DNA of 48,435 nt, taken from assembly GCA_002413045.1 (NCBI GenBank), contig DHWF01000043.1, forward strand, positions 1 through 48,435, in the 5' to 3' direction. Origin of the DNA: Chloroflexi bacterium UBA5189 (lineage in GTDB: Bacteria; Chloroflexota; Limnocylindria; Limnocylindrales; CSP1-4). The translations under genes were made by a program, and so were the position numbers. A model generated the notes under the pieces. The model ran no database searches. It was not told the origin of the DNA and worked only from the letters and a program-made list of their open reading frames with translations. This document shows positions 7,501 through 15,315 of this stretch, in pieces (position 1 is the first letter of the stretch; the number at the start of each line of letters is the position of its first letter).

Positions 7501-9891
7501 CCGGCTTGCATCGAGCCCGCCGACGTCAACGATGCGGATCTCGCCGGTGCGGGTTCCCACGAACAGCGCGTGCCCCGTTGGGTCGTAGGCGAGCGCCACC
7601 GCACCCGGGAGGTCGAGGGTGCCCGCGAGCTCGCGGGTGGCGAGGTCGTAGGCGCGAACCTGCGTCCCGGTCGCCACCCACAGGCGATCGCCCTCGACCT
7701 GGGTCGGGTCGAGCCCGTCGTCGCGCCGCGGCTCGATGACCGCGTCGATCACCGGTGCGCCGAGCTGGCTCGTCGAGCTCACGTGGTCTTCGCCGAGCGT
7801 GACCAGCCCCAGGGCCATCGCGTACTTGGCGAGGTGTGGATGGGTCCACTCGTAGATGTCGTGCGAGATGCCGTATTTCCAGTACTGGAGGAACTCCGTC
7901 GCGGTCCGCGGGTGGTAGACCTCGTCGAAGTGCATCTGGTAGGGCTCGTCCAGGCGCCACATCCGGACCGTGAACATCGCGATCGTGAGGACGACCAGGA
8001 CCCACAGGTCGAGCTTGTCGAGGCGCCCGCCCCGCTCTTTCTCGAGCGAGCGGCTCAGGTCCGCCCGGACCGGGGAGTCGTGCAAGCGGGCGCGGAACCA
8101 TGCCCACGGCCCGAGGGAGCCCGCGTCCCGCGCGATCTCCCAGGCAGGCATGACGGTCACCGCGGTTGCCGGCTGTGCCACCGCGTCGGCCGAGCCGGAC
8201 GGCGCGGCGACCCAGCCCGGCATCACGCGCTGCGGCTGGGACTCCAGCGGCATCGGGGACTCGAGGGGCTCGCTGGCGCCGAGGTCGTCGAGGTCGTCGA
8301 GCTCGGCTGCCGTCGATGCGGCAGCGGGCTGGCCGAGCCAGCCTCGTCCGCCCGATCGCATGCCCTGGTCGCGCCCGGCCAGCTCGACGTTCTCCGCGAG
8401 CCCTTCGGTCGCCTCCTCGCGCAGCTGGAAGAACGCCCAGCCCAGGATCGCGGCCTGGACGAGCGACGCGATCGCGACGCCCCACGGCGACGCCAGCCCC
8501 TGGCCGATTCCGAGCCAGTCGCTGATCTGGGGGTTGTCGGGGTAATACGTGGTCAGGACGACGTACATGTTCACGAACGTCGCGGCGGCGGACAGCACGT
8601 AGGCGACGCGCCACCGGATCGACACCGCGGCGAGGATCGCCCCGATCGCCACCAGCGGGAACAGGTAGCGCTCGTGCACCCGCGTCGGCAGGTCGAAGAA
8701 GGCGAGAGCCAACACGGCGAGGCCGACGAGCATCGTGATTCGATCGGGCCGGCGGCCCACGAGCCAGACCACGATCGCGGCCGCGAGGACGAACAGCACC
8801 GACCCGACGAGGACGGCCGGGAACGCGCCGATCTGCACGCCGGCCGGGCAGGTCGTGGTGCTCGCCGGCCAGCTCCAGATGACCCAGTCCCCGATTCGGA
8901 AGTCGCCCGGCCCCGACGGCGTGATGGTCGAGTCACAGACCCACGTTCGGGTCAGGGCGATGCTCTGGTCATGCCCGTCGGACGCCGCCTGGGTCACGAG
9001 CGCCCACGGGTTGAACGCGTTCACGGACAGGTACGGGTAGCCGGCTGCGGTCTTGAAGACCTGGGCGACGAGACCGGGCAGGCTGAGCCCGAACGGCAGC
9101 GAGACGATGATGGCGGTCAGCAGGCCGGCGAGGCCGGTCGTCACGACGCGGATCGGCCCGCGGACGCGCCGTTCCCAGGCGGTCGTCGTGCTGCGCACCT
9201 CCGGCTCGCCCTCGGCGCCGTAGCCGCCCTCCGGCCAGAAGGCGCGCCGAAGCACGACGATGGCGACGAGCGGGATCAGGATGCCCAGCTGGGGCTTGAT
9301 CAGCGCAGCAAGGGTGGCGAGGACCGCGGCCCGCTCCGGGCGGTCGCGCCAGAGCTCGCGCAGCGCGAGCAGCAACACGACCACACCGACCGAATCGACC
9401 TGGCCCCAGACCGTGCTGTCGAACCACGAGACCGGGTTGAAGATGACGAGCGCGGCGCCGATCCGGGCGGACCGTTCGCTGCCGCCGAGCTCCCGCGTCA
9501 TCGACCAGACGAGGTAGCCGAGCCCGAGGTCCGCCAGGATCGGCGGGATCTTGATCAGGTCGCCGACACCGCCCACGAGATTGCCGATGCCGCCGACGAG
9601 CCACAGGACGTACAGGTAGCCGGGCGTGTAGTCGTGGAAGAAGTCGCGATCGTAGAATCCGGACAGGCCCTGGTGGGCGAGGTTGCTCGCCCAGAACTGG
9701 AACGACGCGAGGTCCACGCCGAATCCGGAGCCCGGGATGAGGCGTAGGATGATGATCCGAAGGGCGAGCCCCAGGCCCAGAAGGACGAGGATGCCGCCCG
9801 CGGCGTCCCCGAACCCGGTCCGCGATGGCTCCGCCCTGTGCGGGTCGGGCTCACCGATTGCGGGGACACTCAAGACGCGATCGGTCTCCAA
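4540..9891 (-). CDS. Giant double GT-C glycosyltransferase: GT-C module fused to PMT with propeller-like insert
   Basis: A 1783-residue polytopic protein read from a TTG start, though a start further in is possible. Residues about 30-490 form a GT-C module with an early acidic loop (GVDLASFQFWASNL, then DYTPGYLYVLW) and many membrane segments. Residues 495-625 are a low-complexity cytoplasmic linker. From about 628 a second GT-C module begins that looks like a protein O-mannosyltransferase (PMT/GT39): catalytic pair FDEVYH at 656-657 and HPHLAKY at 684-690. Residues about 700-1040 are a soluble stretch of repeated VATGTQVRAYDL- and VGTRTGEIRIVDV-like units resembling a beta-propeller. The PMT membrane domain resumes at WRVPGVIAGVL (1047) and runs to the end, including the family-like RAAFQYHYYTALPFL. 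Family members use polyprenyl-phosphate sugar donors on the outer membrane face. The two halves are normally separate proteins, and the propeller in extracytoplasmic loop 1 is not typical of the PMTs I know. Confidence 0.75.
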   Translation of the reverse strand: METDRVLSVPAIGEPDPHRAEPSRTGFGDAAGGILVLLGLGLALRIIILRLIPGSGFGVDLASFQFWASNLAHQGLSGFYDRDFFHDYTPGYLYVLWLVGGIGNLVGGVGDLIKIPPILADLGLGYLVWSMTRELGGSERSARIGAALVIFNPVSWFDSTVWGQVDSVGVVVLLLALRELWRDRPERAAVLATLAALIKPQLGILIPLVAIVVLRRAFWPEGGYGAEGEPEVRSTTTAWERRVRGPIRVVTTGLAGLLTAIIVSLPFGLSLPGLVAQVFKTAAGYPYLSVNAFNPWALVTQAASDGHDQSIALTRTWVCDSTITPSGPGDFRIGDWVIWSWPASTTTCPAGVQIGAFPAVLVGSVLFVLAAAIVVWLVGRRPDRITMLVGLAVLALAFFDLPTRVHERYLFPLVAIGAILAAVSIRWRVAYVLSAAATFVNMYVVLTTYYPDNPQISDWLGIGQGLASPWGVAIASLVQAAILGWAFFQLREEATEGLAENVELAGRDQGMRSGGRGWLGQPAAASTAAELDDLDDLGASEPLESPMPLESQPQRVMPGWVAAPSGSADAVAQPATAVTVMPAWEIARDAGSLGPWAWFRARLHDSPVRADLSRSLEKERGGRLDKLDLWVLVVLTIAMFTVRMWRLDEPYQMHFDEVYHPRTATEFLQYWKYGISHDIYEWTHPHLAKYAMALGLVTLGEDHVSSTSQLGAPVIDAVIEPRRDDGLDPTQVEGDRLWVATGTQVRAYDLATRELAGTLDLPGAVALAYDPTGHALFVGTRTGEIRIVDVGGLDASRRGPPVEVDSRAFMNVDGPVQQLYVTRDGTRLAAVLTAGFGSSDATLSTIVVIDTGAATELGRPALQGVTQLTAGWSDDRIAVGTANGVAFIDETDGTVTETFDVGGAVKGLVGINNIQDDPIYASVDTKDGPRIAVVIAKTGDAPRTRLDQSFTLPGATAGRAYYDLASEMVHIEGSVATADGSTGADTIYVIEPHGNAVYADAPLSFVPTVMVLDQNQLYPSSDREQLLALNAGGGVAAVEIGRHAYAWRVPGVIAGVLMFIFLYILARLLFRRRSIAVLVGLVCLVDGMLFAQSRIGMNDSYVGLGIVAAYTIFAWLWLHPGSSRRHWVAFAIGIPLMGGFLGFALASKWVAAYAIGGLGLLVLVRSALGRLLLILGLLVLTTALGYVAISVGEGQSGGNYVFLAIMVGLVLVAVLANVIHPIAWTAEELWFAVGAPIAVGLLVVLYGLGKGDAAAPLSIGPMALTPIQLGLFGFLAGAVIYVAFNLVGRLGFGPLAPLPEPDDPAAILEGPAEAPVGWLRLGTGFGLPVIWLVVGLLVIPIGLYFLSYVPWAFVENHQLFDNWPVGHTGQTLLQLTQAMYDYHNNLSSAHPASSPWWAWAFDLKPVWFYEEGFAGGTSASIYDAGNLVSWWLGVPAMAFIAWQAFKRRSAALALITIGFAAQWLSWARIDRAAFQYHYYTALPFLFLALAYFLAELWHGTSRRIWLMARLSAAALVLLPFGLWLFDRPLCAIVRVTDIVPNSQACPALIPDVTLAPRAIAIAVIIGAGVLLMLRELLSLSEEEEPAELDDERAAGGWRGALARIGLGSRWANAAAIGAVTTISFIAASALIPDSSGFELTSIPVEPIALIVLLALSPVAAYVATARDSRRFVVGAVVAMAVWFVVWYPNIAALPLPAAIHNAYQGFLPTYLYPFQFWVLQGTRAPAPSLFAIGPAFMLASLTFMAVVVGYSAWSWRVAIAERRLDALANPDDAPDAGPGADAD

Positions 9892-9902
9892 CGAGCGATG
9901 AG

Positions 9903-11369
9903 GTGCTTGGGAGCGTAGCAGAGGGCGCCGCGGGCTCCCGTCGCCTCGACGTCCTGTTCGACTGGGTCGATCGTCTTCCCGCGCTCCTCATCGGGGGCGG
10001 GCTCATCGCGGCCGCCCTCGCGGCGTACTGGCTCCCCGGCAGCGACCGCTACTACAACCACTTCGTGTGGCAGGCGCTCGCATTCCTGCACGGCACGGCC
10101 GTCATCGACTATCCGGTCAACGCCGGCGGCTTCCCGAATGGCAACGACTGGATGCAGGACATCTACCCCCTGAGCCAGCTGACCGGTGACCCCTCGACGA
10201 CGGGCGCGCTCCTGCCGTTCCCACCGCTCCCGGCGATCGTGCTCGTGCCGTTCGTCGCGATCTGGGGCCTGGCGACCGACATCCGGGCCGTTTCGGTCCT
10301 GGTCGGCGCGGTCGACGTCGGGATCGCCTGGTGGGCACTCGGCCGGCTGCCCGTGTCGCGCCGGATCCGGCTCGCGACCACGATCTTCTTCGCCTTCGGC
10401 ACGGTGCTCTGGTATGCGGCCCAGCTCGGCACGACCTGGTTCTTCGCCCACGTCGTCGCGGTCGGATTCATCCTCGCGGCGGTTGGCGTCGCGCTGGGCG
10501 CCGATCGGGCCGCCGACGACGAGGTCGACGAGCTGGCCCCGGTCGCGACGCTCGCCCGGTCCGTGGTGGACCAGCTCCGGCGCCCGCTGGCCCTCCTCGA
10601 CCGACGCCAGGTCATCGTCGGCCTGCTGTTCGGCCTTGCCTGCACCGCGCGCCTCCCGGTCCTCTTCGGGGCGCCCTTCTTCATGCTCGTCGGAGGCGGC
10701 GGGACGTGGGTGCGCCGATCCGTCTCGGCGGGCCTCGGAACGGCGCTCCCGGTCGGCCTGCTGCTCCTGTACAACGTCGCGACGACCGGGCACGTCTTCC
10801 ACCCCGGCTACGACTGGCAGTACCAGCGCGAGGCCAACGGCTACCCGACGCTCAACTACCACGCGGACTGGGGCATCGAGGACCCGCGCTACCTCGTCCA
10901 GAACCTCGGGATCATGTTCCTCTCGACGCCCGCGATCGCCCCGGACAACGAGAGCGCCTACCTCACCTTCGGCGATCAGGCCCTGTGCACGGACGGCGAC
11001 GCGGAGCGCGGGCTGTTCGACAAGCAGTGCCCTCTGGTGGCACCGCAACAGATCGGGATGAGCATCCTCCTGACGAGCCCGGCGTTCCTCCTGGCGTTCT
11101 TCGCGCTCAGATCCCGGCGGTCCCGGCTCGTCGCCGGGTCGTACCTCGCCATCGTCCTGATCGCGATCGTGAACCTGATGCACTTCAGCCAGGGCTGGGT
11201 CCAGTTCGGGTACCGGTTCAGCAATGACTTCGTGGTGTTCGCATTGCCGCTGGTGGCGCTGGGCATGGCGCGTCGCGGTGGGGTGCGGTGGCTCGGGGTC
11301 GGGCTCATCGCCGCATCTGTTGCCATCAACCTGTGGGGCGTGATCTGGGGCAACATTCTCGGATGGTGA
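9903..11369 (+). CDS. Polytopic membrane protein, probable GT-C-type glycosyltransferase
   Basis: About 488 residues from a GTG at 9903. An in-frame ORF extends further upstream, but it would overlap the divergent giant gene. About ten hydrophobic segments are visible. A loop after the first one contains GSDRYYNHFVWQALAFLHG and DWMQDIYPLSQL, in the position where GT-C enzymes carry catalytic acids. I do not recognise a named family. Its place directly before the DUF2723 gene (7-bp overlap) and next to the PMT fusion supports a role in extracytoplasmic sugar transfer. The start lies only 11 bp from the divergent gene's start, so promoters must sit inside coding sequence or one start is misplaced. 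Confidence 0.6.
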   Translation: MLGSVAEGAAGSRRLDVLFDWVDRLPALLIGGGLIAAALAAYWLPGSDRYYNHFVWQALAFLHGTAVIDYPVNAGGFPNGNDWMQDIYPLSQLTGDPSTTGALLPFPPLPAIVLVPFVAIWGLATDIRAVSVLVGAVDVGIAWWALGRLPVSRRIRLATTIFFAFGTVLWYAAQLGTTWFFAHVVAVGFILAAVGVALGADRAADDEVDELAPVATLARSVVDQLRRPLALLDRRQVIVGLLFGLACTARLPVLFGAPFFMLVGGGGTWVRRSVSAGLGTALPVGLLLLYNVATTGHVFHPGYDWQYQREANGYPTLNYHADWGIEDPRYLVQNLGIMFLSTPAIAPDNESAYLTFGDQALCTDGDAERGLFDKQCPLVAPQQIGMSILLTSPAFLLAFFALRSRRSRLVAGSYLAIVLIAIVNLMHFSQGWVQFGYRFSNDFVVFALPLVALGMARRGGVRWLGVGLIAASVAINLWGVIWGNILGW

Positions 11370-13024
11370 TCGCGCGCCGCCTGGCCCTCGCGGCGCCCTT
11401 CGTCGTGGCCGCGCTCGTGATCGTGAACGCCTGGTCCGGCCTCATGCCCGGAGTCGCGTTCTGGGACACGGGCGAGTTCCAGACGGTCCTGCCGATCATG
11501 GGCACTGCTCACCCGACGGGCTACCCGACGTACGTGCTCCTCGGCTTCATCGGCAACATCCTGCTCACGCCGATCGGCGAGCCGGCGTTCCGGGTGACGG
11601 TGCTGTCGCTCATCGCGGTTGCGGTCGCCGCAGGGGCCACGGTCGCGCTGGTGCGCCGCCTGACCGGCTCCACGATCATCGGCGTCGCCACCGGGCTCGG
11701 GCTCGCGACGACGCCGGTCGTCTGGCTCAACGCAACCCGCGCCGATCCGCACCCGATCCATCTCGCGTTCGTGGCGCTGATCCTCTTGGTGCTCGTCTGG
11801 TGGGAACAGGGCCGGCGCGAGCTTCGCGAGCGCGACGCTGCGGTTACCGGCACGGAGCCCGGCCCGGCCACCGAGCCACGCGCCGCCACCGAGCCGTCCG
11901 GAGCGCCTACGCCCGCGGACCGCCGCGGCGTCGATCGACGGCTGATCCTCGCGGCGATCCTGTTCGGCCTCGCCGCCGGCAACCACTCGCTGACGCTGCT
12001 CCTGATCCCGCCGATCGGGCTGTACGTCCTGGCCGTCGAGCCCGGCATCTGGCGCCGGCCACGATTCGTGCTCACCTGCGCAGGCGCTCTCGTTGCGACG
12101 GTCGTGCTCGTGTTCCTCGAGCTGCCAATCCGAGGGGGGCTCCTGCCGGCGCCCCTCATCTACGGAAAGCCCGCGACGTGGAACGGGTTCTGGTACATCG
12201 CGCTCGCCGAGCAGTTCCGCGGCTCGCTCGGCGACCCATTCGCCGACCTCGCCACGAAGGTCAATCACCTGGTGACGTTGGCGAATGCGCAGTTCGGTCT
12301 CCTGGCCCTGGCGATCCCGCCGGCGTTCATCGTCGCCGCGAAGCGGGCGCCGCGGTTCACCCTGCTCACCGGGCTGGCGCTCGTCATCACGGTGCTGTTC
12401 AACCAGGCATATGCGAACGCCGACATCGAGCGCTACTACCTCGGCCCGGTCCTGTGGGTCTGGCTGTGGCTCGGCATCCTCGCCGCCGAGCTCGTCGATG
12501 CCGCGACCTTCGTGGTCGCCGAGCTCGCCGCCCGGCGCTCGGGCCCGGCCCCGGCGCGCCTTGCAGGCAATGGGCTCCCGGGCGCCTCGGTGCTCGCCGC
12601 GGTGATCGTCGGCGTGGTCGTTCTGGTGCCGACCATCGCCGGCCTCGATGCCCGCCGCCACGCGGCGGATCGATCGGGCGATACGGGCGCACAGGCGTGG
12701 CTGGACGAGGCGCTTCCGGCCGTCGCCCAGGGCGCCGTGCTCGTAAGCTGGTGGAGCACGTCGACGCCGCTGTGGTACGCCCAGAAGGTCGAGGGGCTGC
12801 GCCCCGACATTGACGTGATCGACGACCGGACCATGCTCGACCTCGACCTCGGGCGGGCGCCCGACGTCATCAATCGCTACCTTGGCACCCGGCCGGTCTA
12901 CGTGATCCGACTCGCTGGCGGCGACACCGATGAGCTGACGAGCCAGTTCGACATGACCGTCGTCGCAAGCGGAGGCAATACTGCCGTGTGGAAGGTCAAC
13001 GGGCGCTTGGCGGCGACGAGGTGA
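11363..13024 (+). CDS. DUF2723 (TMEM260-type) membrane glycosyltransferase
   Basis: A 553-residue protein from an ATG overlapping the previous stop. After the first membrane segment it shows AFWDTGEFQTVLPIMGTAHPTGYPTYVLLG. This is the DUF2723 signature (WDxGEF...HPxGxP), with Asp/Glu in the GT-C catalytic position. Several further membrane segments follow, with an Ala/Pro/Thr-rich cytoplasmic loop at about residues 160-195, and then a C-terminal soluble domain of about 130 residues (DARRHAADRS onwards). The eukaryotic relative TMEM260 is a protein O-mannosyltransferase, so this protein plausibly transfers mannose or another sugar from a polyprenyl phosphate on the outer face. It is followed by a GT2 overlapping by 4 bp (GTGA), which could make that donor. 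Confidence 0.78.
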   Translation: MVIARRLALAAPFVVAALVIVNAWSGLMPGVAFWDTGEFQTVLPIMGTAHPTGYPTYVLLGFIGNILLTPIGEPAFRVTVLSLIAVAVAAGATVALVRRLTGSTIIGVATGLGLATTPVVWLNATRADPHPIHLAFVALILLVLVWWEQGRRELRERDAAVTGTEPGPATEPRAATEPSGAPTPADRRGVDRRLILAAILFGLAAGNHSLTLLLIPPIGLYVLAVEPGIWRRPRFVLTCAGALVATVVLVFLELPIRGGLLPAPLIYGKPATWNGFWYIALAEQFRGSLGDPFADLATKVNHLVTLANAQFGLLALAIPPAFIVAAKRAPRFTLLTGLALVITVLFNQAYANADIERYYLGPVLWVWLWLGILAAELVDAATFVVAELAARRSGPAPARLAGNGLPGASVLAAVIVGVVVLVPTIAGLDARRHAADRSGDTGAQAWLDEALPAVAQGAVLVSWWSTSTPLWYAQKVEGLRPDIDVIDDRTMLDLDLGRAPDVINRYLGTRPVYVIRLAGGDTDELTSQFDMTVVASGGNTAVWKVNGRLAATR

Positions 13025-13824
13025 CCGCGTCGGTCGCGACGGCACCGTCGCCGGCGGCGGACGCGGCTGGCGGGCCAGGCGCGCGACTGCCGACCCTGTC
13101 GTACTTCTTCCCGGCCCACAACGAGGCCGCCAACCTCGAGGCGCTCGTTGCGGAGGCCCTGGAGACGCTGCCAGCACTCGCCGACACGTTCGAGATCGTG
13201 ATCGTGGACGACGGCTCGAAGGACGCGACACCGGCGCTCGCGGACGCGCTGGCGGCGGCGCATCCGGAGGTGCGTGCCGTCCACCACCCGACGAACCTGG
13301 GCTACGGGGCCGCGCTCCGGACCGGCTTCGCGGCCGCCCGGTTCGACCATCTCGCGTTCACCGACGGCGATCGCCAGTTCAAGGTCGCGGATCTCGGGCG
13401 GCTCATCGGCCGGCTCCAGGCCGGCTCGGCGGACGCGGTCGTCGGCTACCGGATCCGGCGCGCCGACCCGCTCGTCCGCACGCTGTACGCCCGTGCATAC
13501 CGCCTCGCGAACCGCATCTTCTTCGGGCTCAAGGTGCGCGATGTCGACTGCGCCTGCAAGCTGTTCACGCGTCGCTCGCTCGAGGGCGTGTCGGTGGAGT
13601 CCGGCGGCGCGTTCTTCTCCGCCGAGCTGCTGATCAAGCTCAGCGCCCTGGGCCGGCGTGTCGACGAGGTGGGCGTGCCGCACTACCCGCGAGTCGCGGG
13701 CAGCGCGACCGGCGCGAAGCCCCAGGTCGTCTTTCGCGCCGTTCGCGACTTCTGGGCGCTGCGCCTCCGCCTCTGGGCCGCCCCACGCAAGGCCCTCGCC
13801 AGAGGAACCCCGATCCTCGGCTGA
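13021..13824 (+). CDS. GT2 glycosyltransferase, polyprenyl-phosphate sugar synthase-like (DPM1/Ppm1 type)
   Basis: 267 residues from a GTG inside the DUF2723 stop (GTGA). The GT-A core is clear: LSYFFPAHNEAANLEALV, then IVDDGSKDATP, then the metal-binding FTDGDRQF (in place of the DxD of DPM synthases). Next come VVGYRIRRADP and the VRDVDCACKLFTRRSLEGV block typical of DPM1-like enzymes. No C-terminal membrane segments are present. Family members transfer mannose or glucose from a nucleotide sugar to a polyprenyl phosphate at the inner face. Linked to two or three GT-C enzymes that need such a donor, it is the likely donor synthase of the locus. The first 20 residues are Ala/Gly/Pro-rich. Confidence 0.8.
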   Translation: MTASVATAPSPAADAAGGPGARLPTLSYFFPAHNEAANLEALVAEALETLPALADTFEIVIVDDGSKDATPALADALAAAHPEVRAVHHPTNLGYGAALRTGFAAARFDHLAFTDGDRQFKVADLGRLIGRLQAGSADAVVGYRIRRADPLVRTLYARAYRLANRIFFGLKVRDVDCACKLFTRRSLEGVSVESGGAFFSAELLIKLSALGRRVDEVGVPHYPRVAGSATGAKPQVVFRAVRDFWALRLRLWAAPRKALARGTPILG

Positions 13825-13949
13825 CCCTCGGGAGCAGGGCGATGCGTGCGTTCGCGCTGTGCGCGCTTCGGCTCACGCACGTTTACGTACGCTCGCCTCC
13901 CGTGCTCGCGCGGCCTTCGCCTCGCCGGCTGCCTCGGGTCAGTTTCCGA

Positions 13950-14570
13950 CTAGCTCCGCCTGTCGCCGCCCTCTGGGGGTCCGGCGCCCTGGTCGTGCTC
14001 GAGCGAGTTGACAAAGTCACGGAACATGGCGAGCCGTGGATCGGCCGGCGCGTCACCGATCGACTCGAGGGGCGGTCGTCGGCTCCGCAGCCGCCCGGCC
14101 GCGCCGGTGCTCGTGGTGTCGTCGAGCGCCGTGTCCGCGTCCTCGCCGGCCGCGGCGTCCGGGTCCGTGGCGAGCGCCGCCTGGGCGAGGACCTCCTCGT
14201 CGGCGAGGATCGGGGCCTCGACACGAACCGCCAGCGCGATCGCATCTGAGGGCCGCGCGTCCACCTCGACGCGGGTCCCGTCGTGCTCGAGGTGGATCCG
14301 GGCGTGGTAGGTCTCGTCGGCGAGCTCCGAGATCACGACGCGCTCGACGCGGACGCCGAGCTGTTCCAGGGCGGCGGCGAAGAGGTCGTGGGTCAAGGGT
14401 CGCTCGGCCGTCAGGCCCTGCAGGCGCATCGCGATCGCACTCGCCTCCCAGGCCCCGATCCAGATGGGGAGGTAGCGGTCGTCCTCGGTGTCCTTGAGGA
14501 TGACGACGTGCCGGTTCGAGAGCATGTGCACGCGAACGCTCTCGATGACCATCTCGACGAGCCGGCCCAT
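13950..14570 (-). CDS. DUF151 (bifunctional nuclease-like) protein
   Basis: About 206 residues starting at the ATG before GRLVEMVIESVRV; an in-frame ATG 24 bp upstream would overlap the rhomboid gene. The N-terminal 130 residues match the DUF151/BFN fold: EMVIESVRVHMLSNRHVVILKD, then RYLPIWIGAWEASAIAMRLQG, then the diagnostic DARPSDAIALAVR. Plant and Thermotoga relatives have been described as nuclease or structural proteins, and the bacterial function is unsettled. The C-terminal 75 residues are an Ala/Asp- and Arg/Pro-rich tail without recognisable domains. It is the last gene of a leftward run behind rhomboid and the PP2C-like/propeller gene, 7 bp after the rhomboid stop. Confidence 0.8.
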   Translation of the reverse strand: MGRLVEMVIESVRVHMLSNRHVVILKDTEDDRYLPIWIGAWEASAIAMRLQGLTAERPLTHDLFAAALEQLGVRVERVVISELADETYHARIHLEHDGTRVEVDARPSDAIALAVRVEAPILADEEVLAQAALATDPDAAAGEDADTALDDTTSTGAAGRLRSRRPPLESIGDAPADPRLAMFRDFVNSLEHDQGAGPPEGGDRRS

Positions 14571-14577
14571 GGCGGGA

Positions 14578-15315
14578 TTATCCCATCGGTCCAAGCGCAG
14601 GGTTGAGCGGCGGCCCCTGGCGCGCCGAACCCGCGCCGACGAGGCGCAGGATCAGGCCGACCACGACCCCGAGCGCGAAACCGCCGATGTGGGCGAAGAA
14701 GGCCACGCTGCCGTTCGCGGTCTCGGCCCCGAGCGCGGTAAAACCGCTGAGCAGCTGGAGCGCGAACCAGTACCCGAGGACCACGAGCGCGGGGACCTCC
14801 AGCAGCTGGTAGAAGAAACCCAGGAACACGAGCGACAGGATCCGTGCGCGCGGGAACAGCACGATGTAGGCGCCGAGCGCCGCCGCGATCGCGCCCGAGG
14901 CGCCGACGAGGGGGACCGTCGAGTGCGGATCGATCACGACCTGGCTGAGCGCCGCCGCGATCCCGCCGACGAGGTAGAAGAGGAGGAAGGGGATCCGCCC
15001 GATCCGATCCTCGACGTTGTTGCCGAAGATCCACAGGAACAGCATGTTGCCGGCGACGTGCAGCCAGCTTCCGTGCAGGAACATGCTGGTGAGCATCCCG
15101 AGCATCGCCTGGCCCAAGTAGTTGCCCGACTCGAGCGCCGAGGTAATGTCCGCGGGCACGGCGCCCCAGTGCTCGAAGAACCGTTCGAGGCCCGCGTCGC
15201 CGTTCGCGGCAGTGATGAGCAGCTCGCCCGCGAACGCGGCGACGCACAGTCCGATCAGCGAATAGGTGACAACCGGGGTCCGGCGGGTCGGGTTCCGATC
15301 TCGGAGCGGGATCAC
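14578..15315 (-). CDS. Rhomboid family intramembrane serine protease
   Basis: A 245-residue protein starting at a GTG that overlaps the stop of the upstream gene by 4 bp. The beginning IPLRDRNPTRRTPVVTY is the usual rhomboid N-terminus. Catalytic residues are seen: GASGAI with Ser140 and AHIGGF with His209, plus HVAGNMLFLWIFG in the second conserved membrane segment. Six or seven membrane helices fit. Rhomboids cleave single-pass membrane proteins near the outer membrane face. The translationally coupled upstream gene encodes exactly such a single-pass protein, so it is a candidate substrate or partner (inference). Confidence 0.9.
   Translation of the reverse strand: MIPLRDRNPTRRTPVVTYSLIGLCVAAFAGELLITAANGDAGLERFFEHWGAVPADITSALESGNYLGQAMLGMLTSMFLHGSWLHVAGNMLFLWIFGNNVEDRIGRIPFLLFYLVGGIAAALSQVVIDPHSTVPLVGASGAIAAALGAYIVLFPRARILSLVFLGFFYQLLEVPALVVLGYWFALQLLSGFTALGAETANGSVAFFAHIGGFALGVVVGLILRLVGAGSARQGPPLNPALGPMG

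Noticed and set aside
13845..13881. Inverted repeat (CGTGCGT/ACGCACG) between the GT2 and DUF151 genes as a terminator
   Set aside because: The arms are 7 bp with a 23-nt loop and no T-run follows on either strand; in GC-rich sequence such pairs arise by chance.
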